64,000 nt of DNA, from NCBI RefSeq assembly GCF_003863965.1, contig NZ_RRCN01000001.1, positions 4,918,304 to 4,982,303 on the forward strand. Direction: 5' to 3'. The DNA comes from Paenibacillus oralis (GTDB lineage: Bacteria > Bacillota > Bacilli > Paenibacillales > Paenibacillaceae). This document shows positions 30,962 to 39,232 of the stretch, in pieces. A program made the translations under genes and the position numbers. Below the pieces are notes generated by a model. It was given only the letters and a program-made list of their open reading frames with translations, did not search any database and had not been told where the DNA came from. Position 1 is the first letter of the stretch; each line of letters opens with the position of its first letter.

Positions 30962-31855
30962 ATGATTTTAAGAAAAAGAGTGCTTATAATCTTGATGTCC
31001 GTTACCATGACGCTAAGTTTCATCGTATCTACGGCTGTTGCCGCCAAGGTCAATGTAACCGTACAGGTTGATGGAAAGACGGTCTCTTTTCCGGATGCGC
31101 AACCATACTATGAAGACAATCGGGTGATGATCCCTTTGCGATTTGTTAGCGAGGCGCTTGGAGCGGATGTAGGGTTTAAGAAAACCGCGTCCGGATCTAT
31201 AGTGAATCAGACGGTGACTACATCTTTAGGCGATAAAAAAATGAGCATGAATATTAATAGCAAGCAAGTTGTAGTCGGAGAATCCGTCGTAACTTTGGAT
31301 GTTCCCGCCCGGCTCCAGCAAGAGCGCACTTACGTGCCGCTTCGGTTTGTAAGCGAAGCACTCGGGGCAAAAGTCGATTGGAATCAAAGCAAGCAGCTTG
31401 TGAGCATTAGTACGGGGAAAGAAGTAACCGATCCGGATCCTGTACCGGATGGAAGCAACGTATATAATGATGATTTTACGTGGAATGAAGGTTATACTAA
31501 ATTGGCAAAAACGCTGTTTGCAGATAATATGAAAGTAGCGAACGGCAAGCTGACGTTTACTCTGCCGAAGGAAGCGGCTGCTGCTTATTCAACACCCAAA
31601 GGAGCCAAGACCAATTTGACCCCCGGAAAAACCTACACCTATCCGATCGGTGACGGTCAGGGCTCCATATCCATATCTCAAGATTACCCAAGCAGCGACA
31701 AGCAGGAAGCATATGTAGTATTCCTCAACAGTAAAGAGAATGGGGATTTGGAAGAACTCTTCGGACAGTACGATGATGCCATCGTGATTGTCGGCGGAAA
31801 TCGTTCCGGCGCCCCGCTTACTGAAGTTCAAAAGTTGGCGCAGGGACTGAAATAA
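30962..31855 (+). CDS. Secreted protein with copper amine oxidase-like N-terminal (stalk) domains
   Basis: 297 residues. A signal peptide (LRKRVLIILMSVTMTLSFIV, cleavage near AVAAK) precedes a stalk domain with VNVTVQVDGKTVSF, NRVMIPLRFVSEALGADV and a second element RTYVPLRFVSEALGAKVDWN. This PF07833-type unit is common on Paenibacillus surface proteins and probably binds wall or sugar polymers. Despite the name it has no amine oxidase activity. The C-terminal part (LTFTLPKEAAAAYSTPKGAK) is unrecognised. Two other genes here, at 49325 and 50885, carry the same domain type. Confidence 0.83.
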   Translation: MILRKRVLIILMSVTMTLSFIVSTAVAAKVNVTVQVDGKTVSFPDAQPYYEDNRVMIPLRFVSEALGADVGFKKTASGSIVNQTVTTSLGDKKMSMNINSKQVVVGESVVTLDVPARLQQERTYVPLRFVSEALGAKVDWNQSKQLVSISTGKEVTDPDPVPDGSNVYNDDFTWNEGYTKLAKTLFADNMKVANGKLTFTLPKEAAAAYSTPKGAKTNLTPGKTYTYPIGDGQGSISISQDYPSSDKQEAYVVFLNSKENGDLEELFGQYDDAIVIVGGNRSGAPLTEVQKLAQGLK

Positions 31856-31992
31856 ATAATTGCCCGTTCCACTCGAGCTTAGCCGCAGACGATATTTGCG
31901 GATTTAGTCATCAATTCAATTGAAAACAAGTAGAGTTTAAAGAACGCTTCTGGTACAATATATATCCTCATAAAGTCGAAGGAGCGGAACTT

Positions 31993-32352
31993 ATGGAAAA
32001 TGATTTAACCGAACTGTTGCGGTCCGTTATCAAAGAAGAATTGGCTCCCATGAATGAGCGCCTCGATAAGATTGAAGCTGAACAGAAAGAAATGAAACAG
32101 GACGTTCAAGGAATCAAGCAGGACAATCAAGGAATTAAACAGGAAGTTCAAGGAGTCAAACAGGACGTACAAGGAATTAAACAGGACATTCGAGAAATCA
32201 AAGAGGATCAGCATTTAATTAAACGTGCAGTGTTGGACACCAACGAACGAGTTATGAAAATGGAGTCCGTCCTGGAGAACCAGCATAAAATCATAGAACT
32301 GCTCTCTACTCGCTCTATCCAGCAGGAAGCAGAACTGAAAAGAATCAAGTAA
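31993..32352 (+). CDS. Coiled-coil protein with seven-residue tandem repeats
   Basis: 119 residues, almost entirely helical. The middle holds near-exact heptads QGIKQDN, QGIKQEV, QGVKQDV, QGIKQDI, giving 21-bp repeats in the DNA at about 32104-32190. Flanks are also heptad-like (NERLDKIEAEQKEMKQD before, ENQHKIIELLSTRS after). No signal peptide or enzyme motif is present. Proteins of this kind occur widely in Bacilli without known function; oligomerisation is the only safe inference. Repeat number may vary between strains. Confidence 0.72.
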   Translation: MENDLTELLRSVIKEELAPMNERLDKIEAEQKEMKQDVQGIKQDNQGIKQEVQGVKQDVQGIKQDIREIKEDQHLIKRAVLDTNERVMKMESVLENQHKIIELLSTRSIQQEAELKRIK

Positions 32353-32356
32353 ATCG

Positions 32357-32388
32357 ATCCGATGCGCCGGCATCGGATTTTCTTTTTT
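32357..32388 (+). terminator. Terminator after the heptad-repeat gene
   Basis: ATCCGATGC and GCATCGGAT around a GCCG loop, then TTTCTTTTTT. Confidence 0.85.
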
Positions 32389-32413
32389 ACTGGTGATTTA
32401 TTCCGGCATGGAA

Positions 32414-32592
32414 CTGCAAAAGTGCATCCTATTTTTCACCAATAACCATTTTAAAGCGGTTGAAATGTAAAAGTACATCTCATTTGTGGTTATACGATAA
32501 AAAAGCAGCTTTTGACCGGAAATGAACTGTACTTTTACCTTTGAACCACCGGTTTAGAGGAGTTTCGACAAAAACCGCCTGCACTTTTGCAT
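32414..32592. repeat. 180-bp fold-back repeat, copy 2
   Basis: The same layout as 26948-27127, with 14-mers at offsets 0, 51, 113 and 165: CTGCAAAAGTGCAT, ATGTAAAAGTACAT, CTGTACTTTTACCT, CTGCACTTTTGCAT. Both inner arms carry a matching C-to-T/G-to-A change, so pairing is kept. Shared internal sequence includes GATAAAAAAG and AAATGAACTG. Confidence 0.8.
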
Positions 32593-32727
32593 TTCGTGGG
32601 ATATCCCCTCCTCCTAGTGGGTCGCACGTGAAAACTAACTCAACACAAACTAGAATTAGTCCTAAAATCTGGGAATCTAATTGTCGATAATTAACATAAA
32701 TCCGTATTGAGGGAGTGGTGTTCTTTG

Positions 32728-33735
32728 ATGATTTGGAGAAAGTGTATTTCTGGATTGATGGTTGTCTTTTATCTGTTGTTTTCAATTGTGACACCCGTAT
32801 CAGCAGAGGAATCTAAAAGTTCTTCCTTAGCATTTTCGATTCCAGCAAATACTTTTTGCGATCAGTCACATACTTTAGAGTTATCACTGAACATAACAAA
32901 TTTAAGCAGTTCAAGCTCTAGCGTAAAATTAGTGCTAAACCGTTATGACGGTAGTTCATTTGCAGAGGCAGGAACCTCATATAATGGAGTTTCTTCTAGC
33001 CTTATTCCAGGTGTGGATGTAACTTTATCCCCACTTGAAACAGCGACCTATCACGTCTCTTTTGGGGGTAAATTATCGAATTGCGAGAACAGACCTTTTT
33101 CCGGTGCATTTGTTGCCGGGAGTGACGATGCAACATTCGTTGCATCAGGGTTTGTATCTGGTTCGCTTGGGAGTGTACCGATTATAATCAATAATGGATC
33201 TCCTTGGCAGAACGATGGAGGCGATGGTGGAAATGACGGTACTCCTATAAATACTCCTATTGATGTCTGCAGTGTAGAAAATAATGATTCATTAATCCAT
33301 GCAATGACTTCGAATAGCGATCAGTATGGGGTTGCTGCTGCAAGCAGCTATGACACATATTATGATACTCAGCCTTTCCGTGCTTTCGACAACAGTTGTT
33401 CTCCTTGGGAAAGCGCAAATGGTGAAAAGTCAGGTTGGATTCAATACGAGTTTTTCGATGCAAAAGTAGTTAATAAATACTCGATTCGTATGAAACAAAA
33501 TGATCCAACTCACGGCTTTTTACAATCACCGAACTCTTGGTTTTTTGAAGCATATGACGGTCAAGAATGGGTGGTGTTAGATACTCAGAGCAATGTTACG
33601 GATTGGAACCCGGATATCACCAAAGAGTTTTCGTTTCAGAACACAACCCCTTACAATAAATATAGACTTAGAATAACCGCTAACAATGGGGGGAACTTGG
33701 TCAATATAAGCGAAATTGGCATGATGGGTTATTAG
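32728..33735 (+). CDS. Secreted protein with discoidin (F5/8 type C)-like domain
   Basis: 335 residues. The signal peptide is WRKCISGLMVVFYLLFSIVT with cleavage near VSAEE. An N-terminal beta-rich domain (Ser-rich, LELSLNITNLSSSSSSVKLV) is joined by a Gly/Asp linker (NDGGDGGNDG) to a C-terminal domain with YYDTQPFRAFDNSCSPWESA, GWIQYEFFDAKVVNKYSIRM and YNKYRLRITANNGGNLVNIS, the pattern of discoidin carbohydrate-binding domains. The start is ATG 32728, or TTG 32725, behind GGGAG. The gene is clearly more AT-rich than its neighbours, suggesting acquisition. It ends in a UUCG-loop terminator. Confidence 0.75.
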   Translation: MIWRKCISGLMVVFYLLFSIVTPVSAEESKSSSLAFSIPANTFCDQSHTLELSLNITNLSSSSSSVKLVLNRYDGSSFAEAGTSYNGVSSSLIPGVDVTLSPLETATYHVSFGGKLSNCENRPFSGAFVAGSDDATFVASGFVSGSLGSVPIIINNGSPWQNDGGDGGNDGTPINTPIDVCSVENNDSLIHAMTSNSDQYGVAAASSYDTYYDTQPFRAFDNSCSPWESANGEKSGWIQYEFFDAKVVNKYSIRMKQNDPTHGFLQSPNSWFFEAYDGQEWVVLDTQSNVTDWNPDITKEFSFQNTTPYNKYRLRITANNGGNLVNISEIGMMGY

Positions 33736-33744
33736 TATACATCT

Positions 33745-33768
33745 AAAAGCACCTTCGGGTGCTTTTTC
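33745..33768 (+). terminator. Terminator after the discoidin-like gene
   Basis: AAAAGCACC, TTCG tetraloop, GGTGCTTTTT. Confidence 0.88.
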
Positions 33769-33789
33769 TTCTGTGATAATAAAAAAATC

Positions 33790-33960
33790 GGGACCCTCTT
33801 GCGAGGGTCCCATCATGGGAGAGGAGAAACCGGACGAAGAGCTTATGGGGAAACGTAAGTCTTCTCCGCGGTTGTCTACGACATTTGGTGATGTCGATAC
33901 TACAATTGTGTCCGGGAGGTTCGGGTTATATACCTCTGCGGAGAAAAAAAGTTATGATAT
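33790..33960. ncRNA. Structured RNA candidate upstream of rsmD (ylbH-leader position)
   Basis: Several helices are visible. GGGACCCTC/GAGGGTCCC lies at 33790-33811; GAAGA.CTTA/TAAGTCTTC near 33835-33866; TTCTCCGC/GCGGAGAA near 33862 and 33938-33946 closes a multibranch region; CGACAT/ATGTCG and GAGGT/ACCTC hairpins lie inside it. The second and third helices share the bases TTC, so they may exclude each other. The first hairpin has a U7 tract only on the minus strand, so the RNA may be antisense to rsmD. A conserved RNA motif is known upstream of ylbH (rsmD) in Bacillus; identity with it is inferred from position. Confidence 0.45.
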
Positions 33961-33971
33961 TTTGATTTTTC

Positions 33972-33996
33972 AATCCGCAGCGGATTGTGGTACGAT
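33972..33996 (+). promoter_or_regulatory. rsmD promoter region with embedded palindrome
   Basis: AATCCGC-A-GCGGATT (33972-33986) lies just upstream of a TACGAT -10-like box (33991-33996), roughly 43 bp before the rsmD start. It could be an operator. Confidence 0.4.
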
Positions 33997-34038
33997 ATCG
34001 ACAGGAATTTTTAGGCATACATAAGGGTGTGAATATTC

Positions 34039-34608
34039 ATGAGAGTCATTTCGGGCAGCGCCCGGGGCCGGGCGCTGAAGGCGGTCCCCGGCATGGGGAC
34101 GCGGCCCACAACGGATAAAGTAAAGGAAGCGGTGTTCAGCATCATCGGTCCTTACTTTGAAGGAGGAACGGTGCTCGATTTGTTTGCCGGCACGGGAAGT
34201 CTCGGCATCGAAGCGTTAAGCCGCGGGATGGACAAGGCCGTATTCATCGACAAAGAGTACAAAAGCATGGAAACCGTCCGCGCCAATCTGAAAGCAACCG
34301 GCCTCACGGAACGGGCTGAAGTGTACAAAAACGATGCGGAAAGAGCGCTGAAAGCTTTGGCCAAACGCAAAGCGGCCTTTGATCTGGTATTTCTGGACCC
34401 GCCTTACCGGCTAAAACACGGGGATCAGCTGATGACGCAAATGGACGAGCTTAAGCTGCTTAAAGAGGGGGCTACGATCGTCCTGGAGTATGAATCCTCC
34501 TTTGCGTATCCGGAGCGGTTCGGGAACTTTACGCAGCGGCGCAAGGCGGAATACGGAGACACGGCCGTATCCGTTTATGATTACGAACGAGAAACCAGCG
34601 CGGTATAA
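34039..34608 (+). CDS. rsmD: 16S rRNA (guanine(966)-N(2))-methyltransferase
   Basis: 189 residues. Start MRVISGSARGRALKAVPGMG and RPTTDKVKEAVFSII are typical of RsmD. The S-adenosylmethionine motif is VLDLFAGTGSLGIEALSRGM and the catalytic motif IV is DLVFLDPPYRLKHG (D-P-P-Y). It methylates G966 of 16S rRNA in the assembling 30S subunit. Start codon after AAGGGTG. coaD follows 29 bases downstream, the same pair (ylbH-ylbI) as in Bacillus. Confidence 0.94.
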   Translation: MRVISGSARGRALKAVPGMGTRPTTDKVKEAVFSIIGPYFEGGTVLDLFAGTGSLGIEALSRGMDKAVFIDKEYKSMETVRANLKATGLTERAEVYKNDAERALKALAKRKAAFDLVFLDPPYRLKHGDQLMTQMDELKLLKEGATIVLEYESSFAYPERFGNFTQRRKAEYGDTAVSVYDYERETSAV

Positions 34609-34637
34609 ACCGCTAAGAATAGGAGAGGAACACAGGC

Positions 34638-35156
34638 ATGAACGAACAACGGATTAATCATCCGCGAATCGCTGTTTATCCGGGCAGCTTCGATCCGGTG
34701 ACCAAAGGACATATGGATATCATTCAACGGGCTTCGCGCCAATTCGACAAACTGGTTGTGGCGGTGCTGAACAATTTAAGCAAAAACCCGTTATTTACGG
34801 TAGAAGAGCGGAAGCAGCTGCTGACCGAGGTTACCGGGCATTTGCCGAACGTGGAGGTTGACAGTTTTCGAGATCTGCTCGTCAACTATATGAGCTACAA
34901 GCAGGCTCACGTTATCGTGCGGGGCATCCGCTCCGTCACCGATTTCGAATACGAGCTTCAGCTCGCATCGACCAATCACAAGCTGAACAGCGACGTGGAG
35001 ACGATTTTTATGATGACGAACCCGAAATACTCCTATTTAAGCTCCAGCATTGTCAAGGAGATCGCCAGCTTCCACGGAGACGTCAGCGATCTTGTGCCGC
35101 CGGAAGTAGAACTGGCGCTGCAACATAAATACGCGGGCCGAACGGGCAAAAATTAA
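34638..35156 (+). CDS. coaD: Phosphopantetheine adenylyltransferase
   Basis: 172 residues. The nucleotidyltransferase signature is RIAVYPGSFDPVTKGHMDII (T/H-x-G-H). Substrate-binding parts VRGIRSVTDFEYELQLASTN and MMTNPKYSYLSSSIVKEIAS are complete. The enzyme transfers AMP from ATP to 4'-phosphopantetheine, the penultimate step of CoA synthesis. The ATG follows AGGAGAGGAA. It is co-transcribed with rsmD and overlaps the convergent ylbJ by 4 bases. Confidence 0.96.
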   Translation: MNEQRINHPRIAVYPGSFDPVTKGHMDIIQRASRQFDKLVVAVLNNLSKNPLFTVEERKQLLTEVTGHLPNVEVDSFRDLLVNYMSYKQAHVIVRGIRSVTDFEYELQLASTNHKLNSDVETIFMMTNPKYSYLSSSIVKEIASFHGDVSDLVPPEVELALQHKYAGRTGKN

Positions 35157-36385
35157 GGTTCGCCGCGGCGGTTCCATACGAGCGCAGTGGTTGCGAATCC
35201 GAGCGTTAACAGCGCCAGCATCCAAAGCTGCCATCCCATCACCCCGAACGCTTGCTGCCAGGTGGGCAGCCCGGCTGCCGGGGTGTCGTGTCCTATGCCG
35301 GTTTGTCCCTCCTGGGCAAAAGCGGGAAAAGCGCCGGGCAGCCATCCGATAAGCGGTTTCCACAACAGCAGCGTGATGGCGTAGGCATAAACTCCATGCA
35401 GCAGGCGGTTCAGCAGGAAAAACCGTTCGCGAATTCCGGCCGGTCCGAGAATCGCCCGAACCTGGAGGTAGGCGCACAGACCGCTCCAGCCGAGGGCGGT
35501 ACCCAGCAAAGCGGTGAATACCGCCGGCGACAGCGCCGGGGAAGACAGCCGTGACATGGCGTACGAGCCGAGGTGAACCTCCAGCAGGCTTTTGACGGTG
35601 ACGGAAAAAAACGTTCCCGGCAAAGCCAGGAGTATGACATGAATGAGGATCGAAAAAATAAGCATATAGCCGCCGGTGATCATCAGCGTTTGCACACCGG
35701 AGGTCACGGTATCGCCCAGCAGCCGGCCGAGGCTGCGGCCGTCCTCCTGGCGCGCACGCTCCATGCTGCGGAGCGCCTGGCGAAGCCGGGATTGTCTGCG
35801 CCGGTTGCCGTGGTTTGGAGTGACCGGCCCCGAAGCGTTCCGGGCGGAGGAGCGATCCGGAAAAACAAAATGCAGCGTGACCCCGGCGGCCAGACCGGCG
35901 GCCCAGTGCACGGCCAGCAGAAGCAAGCCGAATTCGGGACGGCCGAAAAAACCGGCGCCGATGACGATCACAAGCAGCATCGGGCTGCAAAAATGAGCCG
36001 CTCCGGCGATCCGTTCCGCTTCGCTTGCGGAGATTTTTCCTTGCTTGTATAAAGTCGCCGCCGTGTCGGCGGCGGCCGGAAAGCCGGCGGTCATGCCGAG
36101 CGGCAGCACCCAGCCGAAGGAGCCGGGAAGACCGAGCAGCCTTCGCGTTAAAGGATCAAGCAGCGTGCCTAGGCCATGGGCGAATCCGCCGGCGAGGAGC
36201 ATTTGCGATAACATCACGAAAGGAAGCAAAGCGGGAAAAACGATATGCCACCAGATAGCCAGCCCCTGTCCGGAGGCTTTAAACGCTTCGCTTGGAGCAT
36301 ATACGACGCACACGACAAGCAGAACGGCCAGCAGCCCCGTGAAGGCGGTGGAAGCGGGGCTGCCGGCAAAGTTTTTTAAGTTCAT
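35153..36385 (-). CDS. ylbJ: Sporulation integral membrane protein YlbJ
   Basis: 410 residues with about eight hydrophobic segments. Nucleoside-recognition (Gate) type features appear in IWWHIVFPALLPFVMLSQML and GWVLPLGMTAGFPAAADTAA, with AHFCSPMLLVIVIGAGFFGR and TLMITGGYMLIFSILIHVIL in the centre. In B. subtilis ylbJ is a sigma-E-dependent gene required for efficient spore formation. Its place between coaD and ylbL is conserved. The minus-strand ATG at 36385 is preceded by GAAGGTGA. The middle (SSARNASGPVTPNHGNRRRQ) is a charged loop of family-variable length. Confidence 0.9.
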   Translation of the reverse strand: MNLKNFAGSPASTAFTGLLAVLLVVCVVYAPSEAFKASGQGLAIWWHIVFPALLPFVMLSQMLLAGGFAHGLGTLLDPLTRRLLGLPGSFGWVLPLGMTAGFPAAADTAATLYKQGKISASEAERIAGAAHFCSPMLLVIVIGAGFFGRPEFGLLLLAVHWAAGLAAGVTLHFVFPDRSSARNASGPVTPNHGNRRRQSRLRQALRSMERARQEDGRSLGRLLGDTVTSGVQTLMITGGYMLIFSILIHVILLALPGTFFSVTVKSLLEVHLGSYAMSRLSSPALSPAVFTALLGTALGWSGLCAYLQVRAILGPAGIRERFFLLNRLLHGVYAYAITLLLWKPLIGWLPGAFPAFAQEGQTGIGHDTPAAGLPTWQQAFGVMGWQLWMLALLTLGFATTALVWNRRGEP

Positions 36386-36529
36386 TCGGAATCACCTTCT
36401 TCATAAGTAGATCATATAGTACATGCTATGCAGCAGCCGTGAATCGCAGACTAGCCGTTTGCGGCCGGGCGCTTCGGCCCGTACGTCCATCAACCGTCTG
36501 CCGCCGCATCATGAAGGGAGAGAGAAACA

Positions 36530-37555
36530 ATGCGTCAATCAAGATCCATAGCTATAAAAGCGGGGTTGTACGTCCTAACGATGGCGGTGATCGTATATGT
36601 GGTCGTTTTTATGAACACGCCGTACATGATCAATCAGCCGGGAACCGCCGAAGAGGTTAAGCCGATTGTCAGCGTCAAGTCGGGGGATACGGAGGAGAAA
36701 GGCGCATTTATGCTTACGACGGTATCGGTCAGCTACGCCAATTTGTGGATGCTGGCCACGTCCCCGTTCAACAAGGATGCCGAAGTGGTCCGCAAGGAAC
36801 CGGATCGCAACGATAAGGAGTACGAGACGCAGCAGCGGTATTATATGAGCAGCTCGCAGTCCAGCGCGGTGATGGCGGCCTACCGGAAAGCCGGAGTGAA
36901 ATACGACGTGGTGTCCCAGTATGTTTTTATTGTCGGGTTGTCCAAAGAAAGCGAGCCAAAAGGCAGTTTCCAGTCCGGGGACATCATCCGCCAGGTGAAC
37001 GGCCAGCCGGTGAAACGCTTTGAGGATCTGGCGCCTTTGCTTCAAGGCAAAAAGCCCGGAGACGTTGTTCCCGTGCAACTTTCGCGGAGCGGAAAAACGG
37101 TCGAAGAGCAGGTGGAGCTCGTCCAGATCGTCGATGCGGAAGGCGCACGCAAAGCGGGGCTGGGCGTCAGCGTCGGGGAGGTGCTGAAGGTGGAGGCTGC
37201 GGACAAAACGAAAGAAGTCACCTTTGCCGATACGGAGATCGGCGGTCCTTCGGCGGGGTTGATGTTTACGCTGGAAATTTACAACCAACTGACGCCCGGG
37301 GACTTGACCAAAGGGCACCGCATCGCCGGAACCGGCACGATCTCGGAGGACGGCACCGTCGGGCCGATCGGCGGCGTCCAGTTCAAGATCGTCGCTGCGG
37401 AGCGGAAGAAGGCCGAAATATTTTTCGTGCCCGAAGCGAATTATAAAGAGGCCAGGGCAAAGGCAGAGGAAATCGGTTCGAAGATGGAGCTTGTGCCGGT
37501 CCAAAAGCTCGACGATGCGCTGAACTATTTGCAGGCGCTTAAGCTGAGCGACTAA
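36530..37555 (+). CDS. ylbL: YlbL/SepM-type PDZ and Lon-like serine protease
   Basis: 341 residues. One N-terminal membrane segment (GLYVLTMAVIVYVVVFM) anchors an external protein with a PDZ domain (GSFQSGDIIRQVNGQPVKRF) and a Lon-type S16 protease domain. The catalytic serine is in EIGGPSAGLMFTLEIYN and the lysine in GTVGPIGGVQFKIVAAE. SepM in streptococci trims a competence peptide; YlbL in B. subtilis contributes to cell cycle and stress control. The ATG follows GAAGGGAGAG. Its end overlaps the convergent tmcAL gene by 4 bases. Confidence 0.92.
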   Translation: MRQSRSIAIKAGLYVLTMAVIVYVVVFMNTPYMINQPGTAEEVKPIVSVKSGDTEEKGAFMLTTVSVSYANLWMLATSPFNKDAEVVRKEPDRNDKEYETQQRYYMSSSQSSAVMAAYRKAGVKYDVVSQYVFIVGLSKESEPKGSFQSGDIIRQVNGQPVKRFEDLAPLLQGKKPGDVVPVQLSRSGKTVEEQVELVQIVDAEGARKAGLGVSVGEVLKVEAADKTKEVTFADTEIGGPSAGLMFTLEIYNQLTPGDLTKGHRIAGTGTISEDGTVGPIGGVQFKIVAAERKKAEIFFVPEANYKEARAKAEEIGSKMELVPVQKLDDALNYLQALKLSD

Positions 37556-38784
37556 ACCCGGAGCGGCGGCTGACGGTATTCCCGGAACAGCTGATCGGCC
37601 CGCCGCGCAGGCATGGCGTTGGCATAAGCGGCGGCTGCCCGGATATCGAGCGTCAACTGCGGATGGTCGAGTTCGGCGGCCCGTGTCACGATCGGCAGTT
37701 TGGCGAGTTGTTTCATCTGCTTCAGCAGCTCTTGCCCCCGCTTGCTGAACGCCAGCACGCGCAGGTAGCCCGGACCTTCCGCCAGCGCTTCAGGGGCAAG
37801 CAGGCCTTGCGGGTGAAGCAGCAGCGCGTGCAGCAGGGTGCGCTGCAGCTTGGTGTGGGTGTAGCGTTTTGTTTTGAGCTTGGCCAGCAGCTCGGATACG
37901 GTTGGCTTTTCGAGCCGGGGCAGCGCTTTTTTGATGCGGTATTCCAGGCCTTCGGTCATTTCGTGACAAGCGCGAAGCTGCTCGGGCGAAGCGAGCAGCA
38001 GCTGGTGAAACAGCGGCGCGGCCAGGTTCTCCCACGTCACGGGGCCACGTCCGGCCGCGAATTCGCGGGCGAGGATGCCCGCCGTGTACGGCGGGAGATA
38101 CGGCGCAGCCGCGTCCAGGCCGCCGCCGGCGATCAGCCGGCGCACGGCGGTGGCGCTGGCGATGCGCGCGTCCGTCGGCGCGGCATCGTTATAGCCTGCG
38201 GCCCGGCGCCGGACCGTGACCGGCGCGATGCCGCTGTGAAGCCGCCGCAGCGCGATCAGGTAGTGCAGCCCCAAGCTGTTGTTGGGCTGCTCCAGCAGCG
38301 CCCGCGCTGCGGCGGCAGCGCCGCTGCCGGCGAGCAGGCGCGCGGCCGCTGCGGCGTAGGCGGCGGGGAAGCTCGCCCCGGTGGCGAGCTCCTCCGCGAC
38401 CGCCGCCTTCAGCGCGCCGCCGTCGTCGGCGAGCCGCTCGGCGAAGGGCTGCAGCGCCTCGAGCGCGCCGGCTTCGCTGCCGAAGCACAGATGCGTCGCG
38501 ACGCCCGTCGCCTCGAGCAGCGCCACCGCGCCGTAGGCGAACCACTCCGCCGGCTGGGCCGCGTAAGCGATCGGCAGCTCGAGCACAAGATCGGCGCCGA
38601 GGTGCAGCGCCATCTCCGCCCGCGCCCATTTGTCCACGATCGCCGGTTCGCCGCGCTGCAAGAAATCGCCGCTCATGACGGCGATGACCGCGTCCGCCTT
38701 CGTCAAGCGCTTCGCTTCGGCGAAGTGATAAACATGCCCGTTGTGGAGCGGATTATATTCAACAATCATGCCGACGACATTCAC
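37552..38784 (-). CDS. tmcAL: tRNA(Met) cytidine acetate ligase
   Basis: 410 residues (YlbM). The nucleotidyltransferase motif is GMIVEYNPLHNGHVYHFAEA; further blocks are AVMSGDFLQRGEPAIVDKWA, LGADLVLELPIAYAAQPAEW and LCFGSEAG. TmcAL activates acetate with ATP and makes N4-acetylcytidine at the wobble base of elongator tRNA-Met. The middle of this copy (about residues 110-230) is strikingly Ala-rich and locally very GC-rich, which may reflect drift. The gene has its own promoter facing away from yceD. Confidence 0.9.
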   Translation of the reverse strand: MNVVGMIVEYNPLHNGHVYHFAEAKRLTKADAVIAVMSGDFLQRGEPAIVDKWARAEMALHLGADLVLELPIAYAAQPAEWFAYGAVALLEATGVATHLCFGSEAGALEALQPFAERLADDGGALKAAVAEELATGASFPAAYAAAAARLLAGSGAAAAARALLEQPNNSLGLHYLIALRRLHSGIAPVTVRRRAAGYNDAAPTDARIASATAVRRLIAGGGLDAAAPYLPPYTAGILAREFAAGRGPVTWENLAAPLFHQLLLASPEQLRACHEMTEGLEYRIKKALPRLEKPTVSELLAKLKTKRYTHTKLQRTLLHALLLHPQGLLAPEALAEGPGYLRVLAFSKRGQELLKQMKQLAKLPIVTRAAELDHPQLTLDIRAAAAYANAMPARRADQLFREYRQPPLRV

Positions 38785-39175
38785 GTGCGGATCGACTCCT
38801 TTTTGAAAAGGCTTTTTTGGCTCAACCTAGAAATTAGCCTTGGCTAAACTCGAAGTGATCAAGCTATCCGGAAAATTTTCAACTCTAACGGTTGTCACCC
38901 GCGCTTATTTGAGCGAAAAAGCAGTAGTTCCATTTTTAACGGTTGTCACCACGCTTATTTAGATGAAACCGTCCCAATTACCGCTGAAATACGGGAATTA
39001 AGCTCAGTGGCAAGCGTTACATTTTGTATTCGCTCATTTTTACCCAAATAGCGCCGCTCACAACCGTTAGATTTTTTTCGTTCTTTTACGCTTGTGCACT
39101 TGTCCAGCAGCCAAGCGTCGATTTATGTTTTAAGCTGCTATTCCTACAAAATATACCACGAATTAAGCTATATTG
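38785..39175. other. Intergenic tract with repeats, no gene
   Basis: This holds two direct copies of TAACGGTTGTCACC (38886 and 38937), an inverted partial copy at 39060, and an AAATAGCGCC motif near 39047. No coding frame with a ribosome binding site is seen. Confidence 0.6.
38886..39069. repeat. AACGGTTGT repeat family
   Basis: TAACGGTTGTCACC at 38886-38899 and 38937-38950 (period 51), each followed by CGCTTATTT, and ACAACCGTTA inverted at 39060-39069. A related CAACCGTTAG occurs at 49161-49170. Confidence 0.6.
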
Positions 39176-39205
39176 TTGACAAAACTTGCTTGAAATCGGT
39201 ATAAT
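39176..39205 (+). promoter_or_regulatory. Promoter of yceD-rpmF
   Basis: TTGACA (39176-39181), 18-base spacer, TATAAT (39200-39205). Confidence 0.85.
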
Positions 39206-39232
39206 AAATTTTGTTTGTTTGGAGTGATGCTG

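Noticed and set aside
33773..34024. 83-codon frame before rsmD
   Set aside because: It runs through the hairpins of the RNA candidate and has no homology signal or ribosome binding site.
37663..38847. 394-codon plus-strand frame over tmcAL
   Set aside because: Arg/Gln/Gly-rich shadow of a GC-rich gene with clear family motifs on the minus strand.
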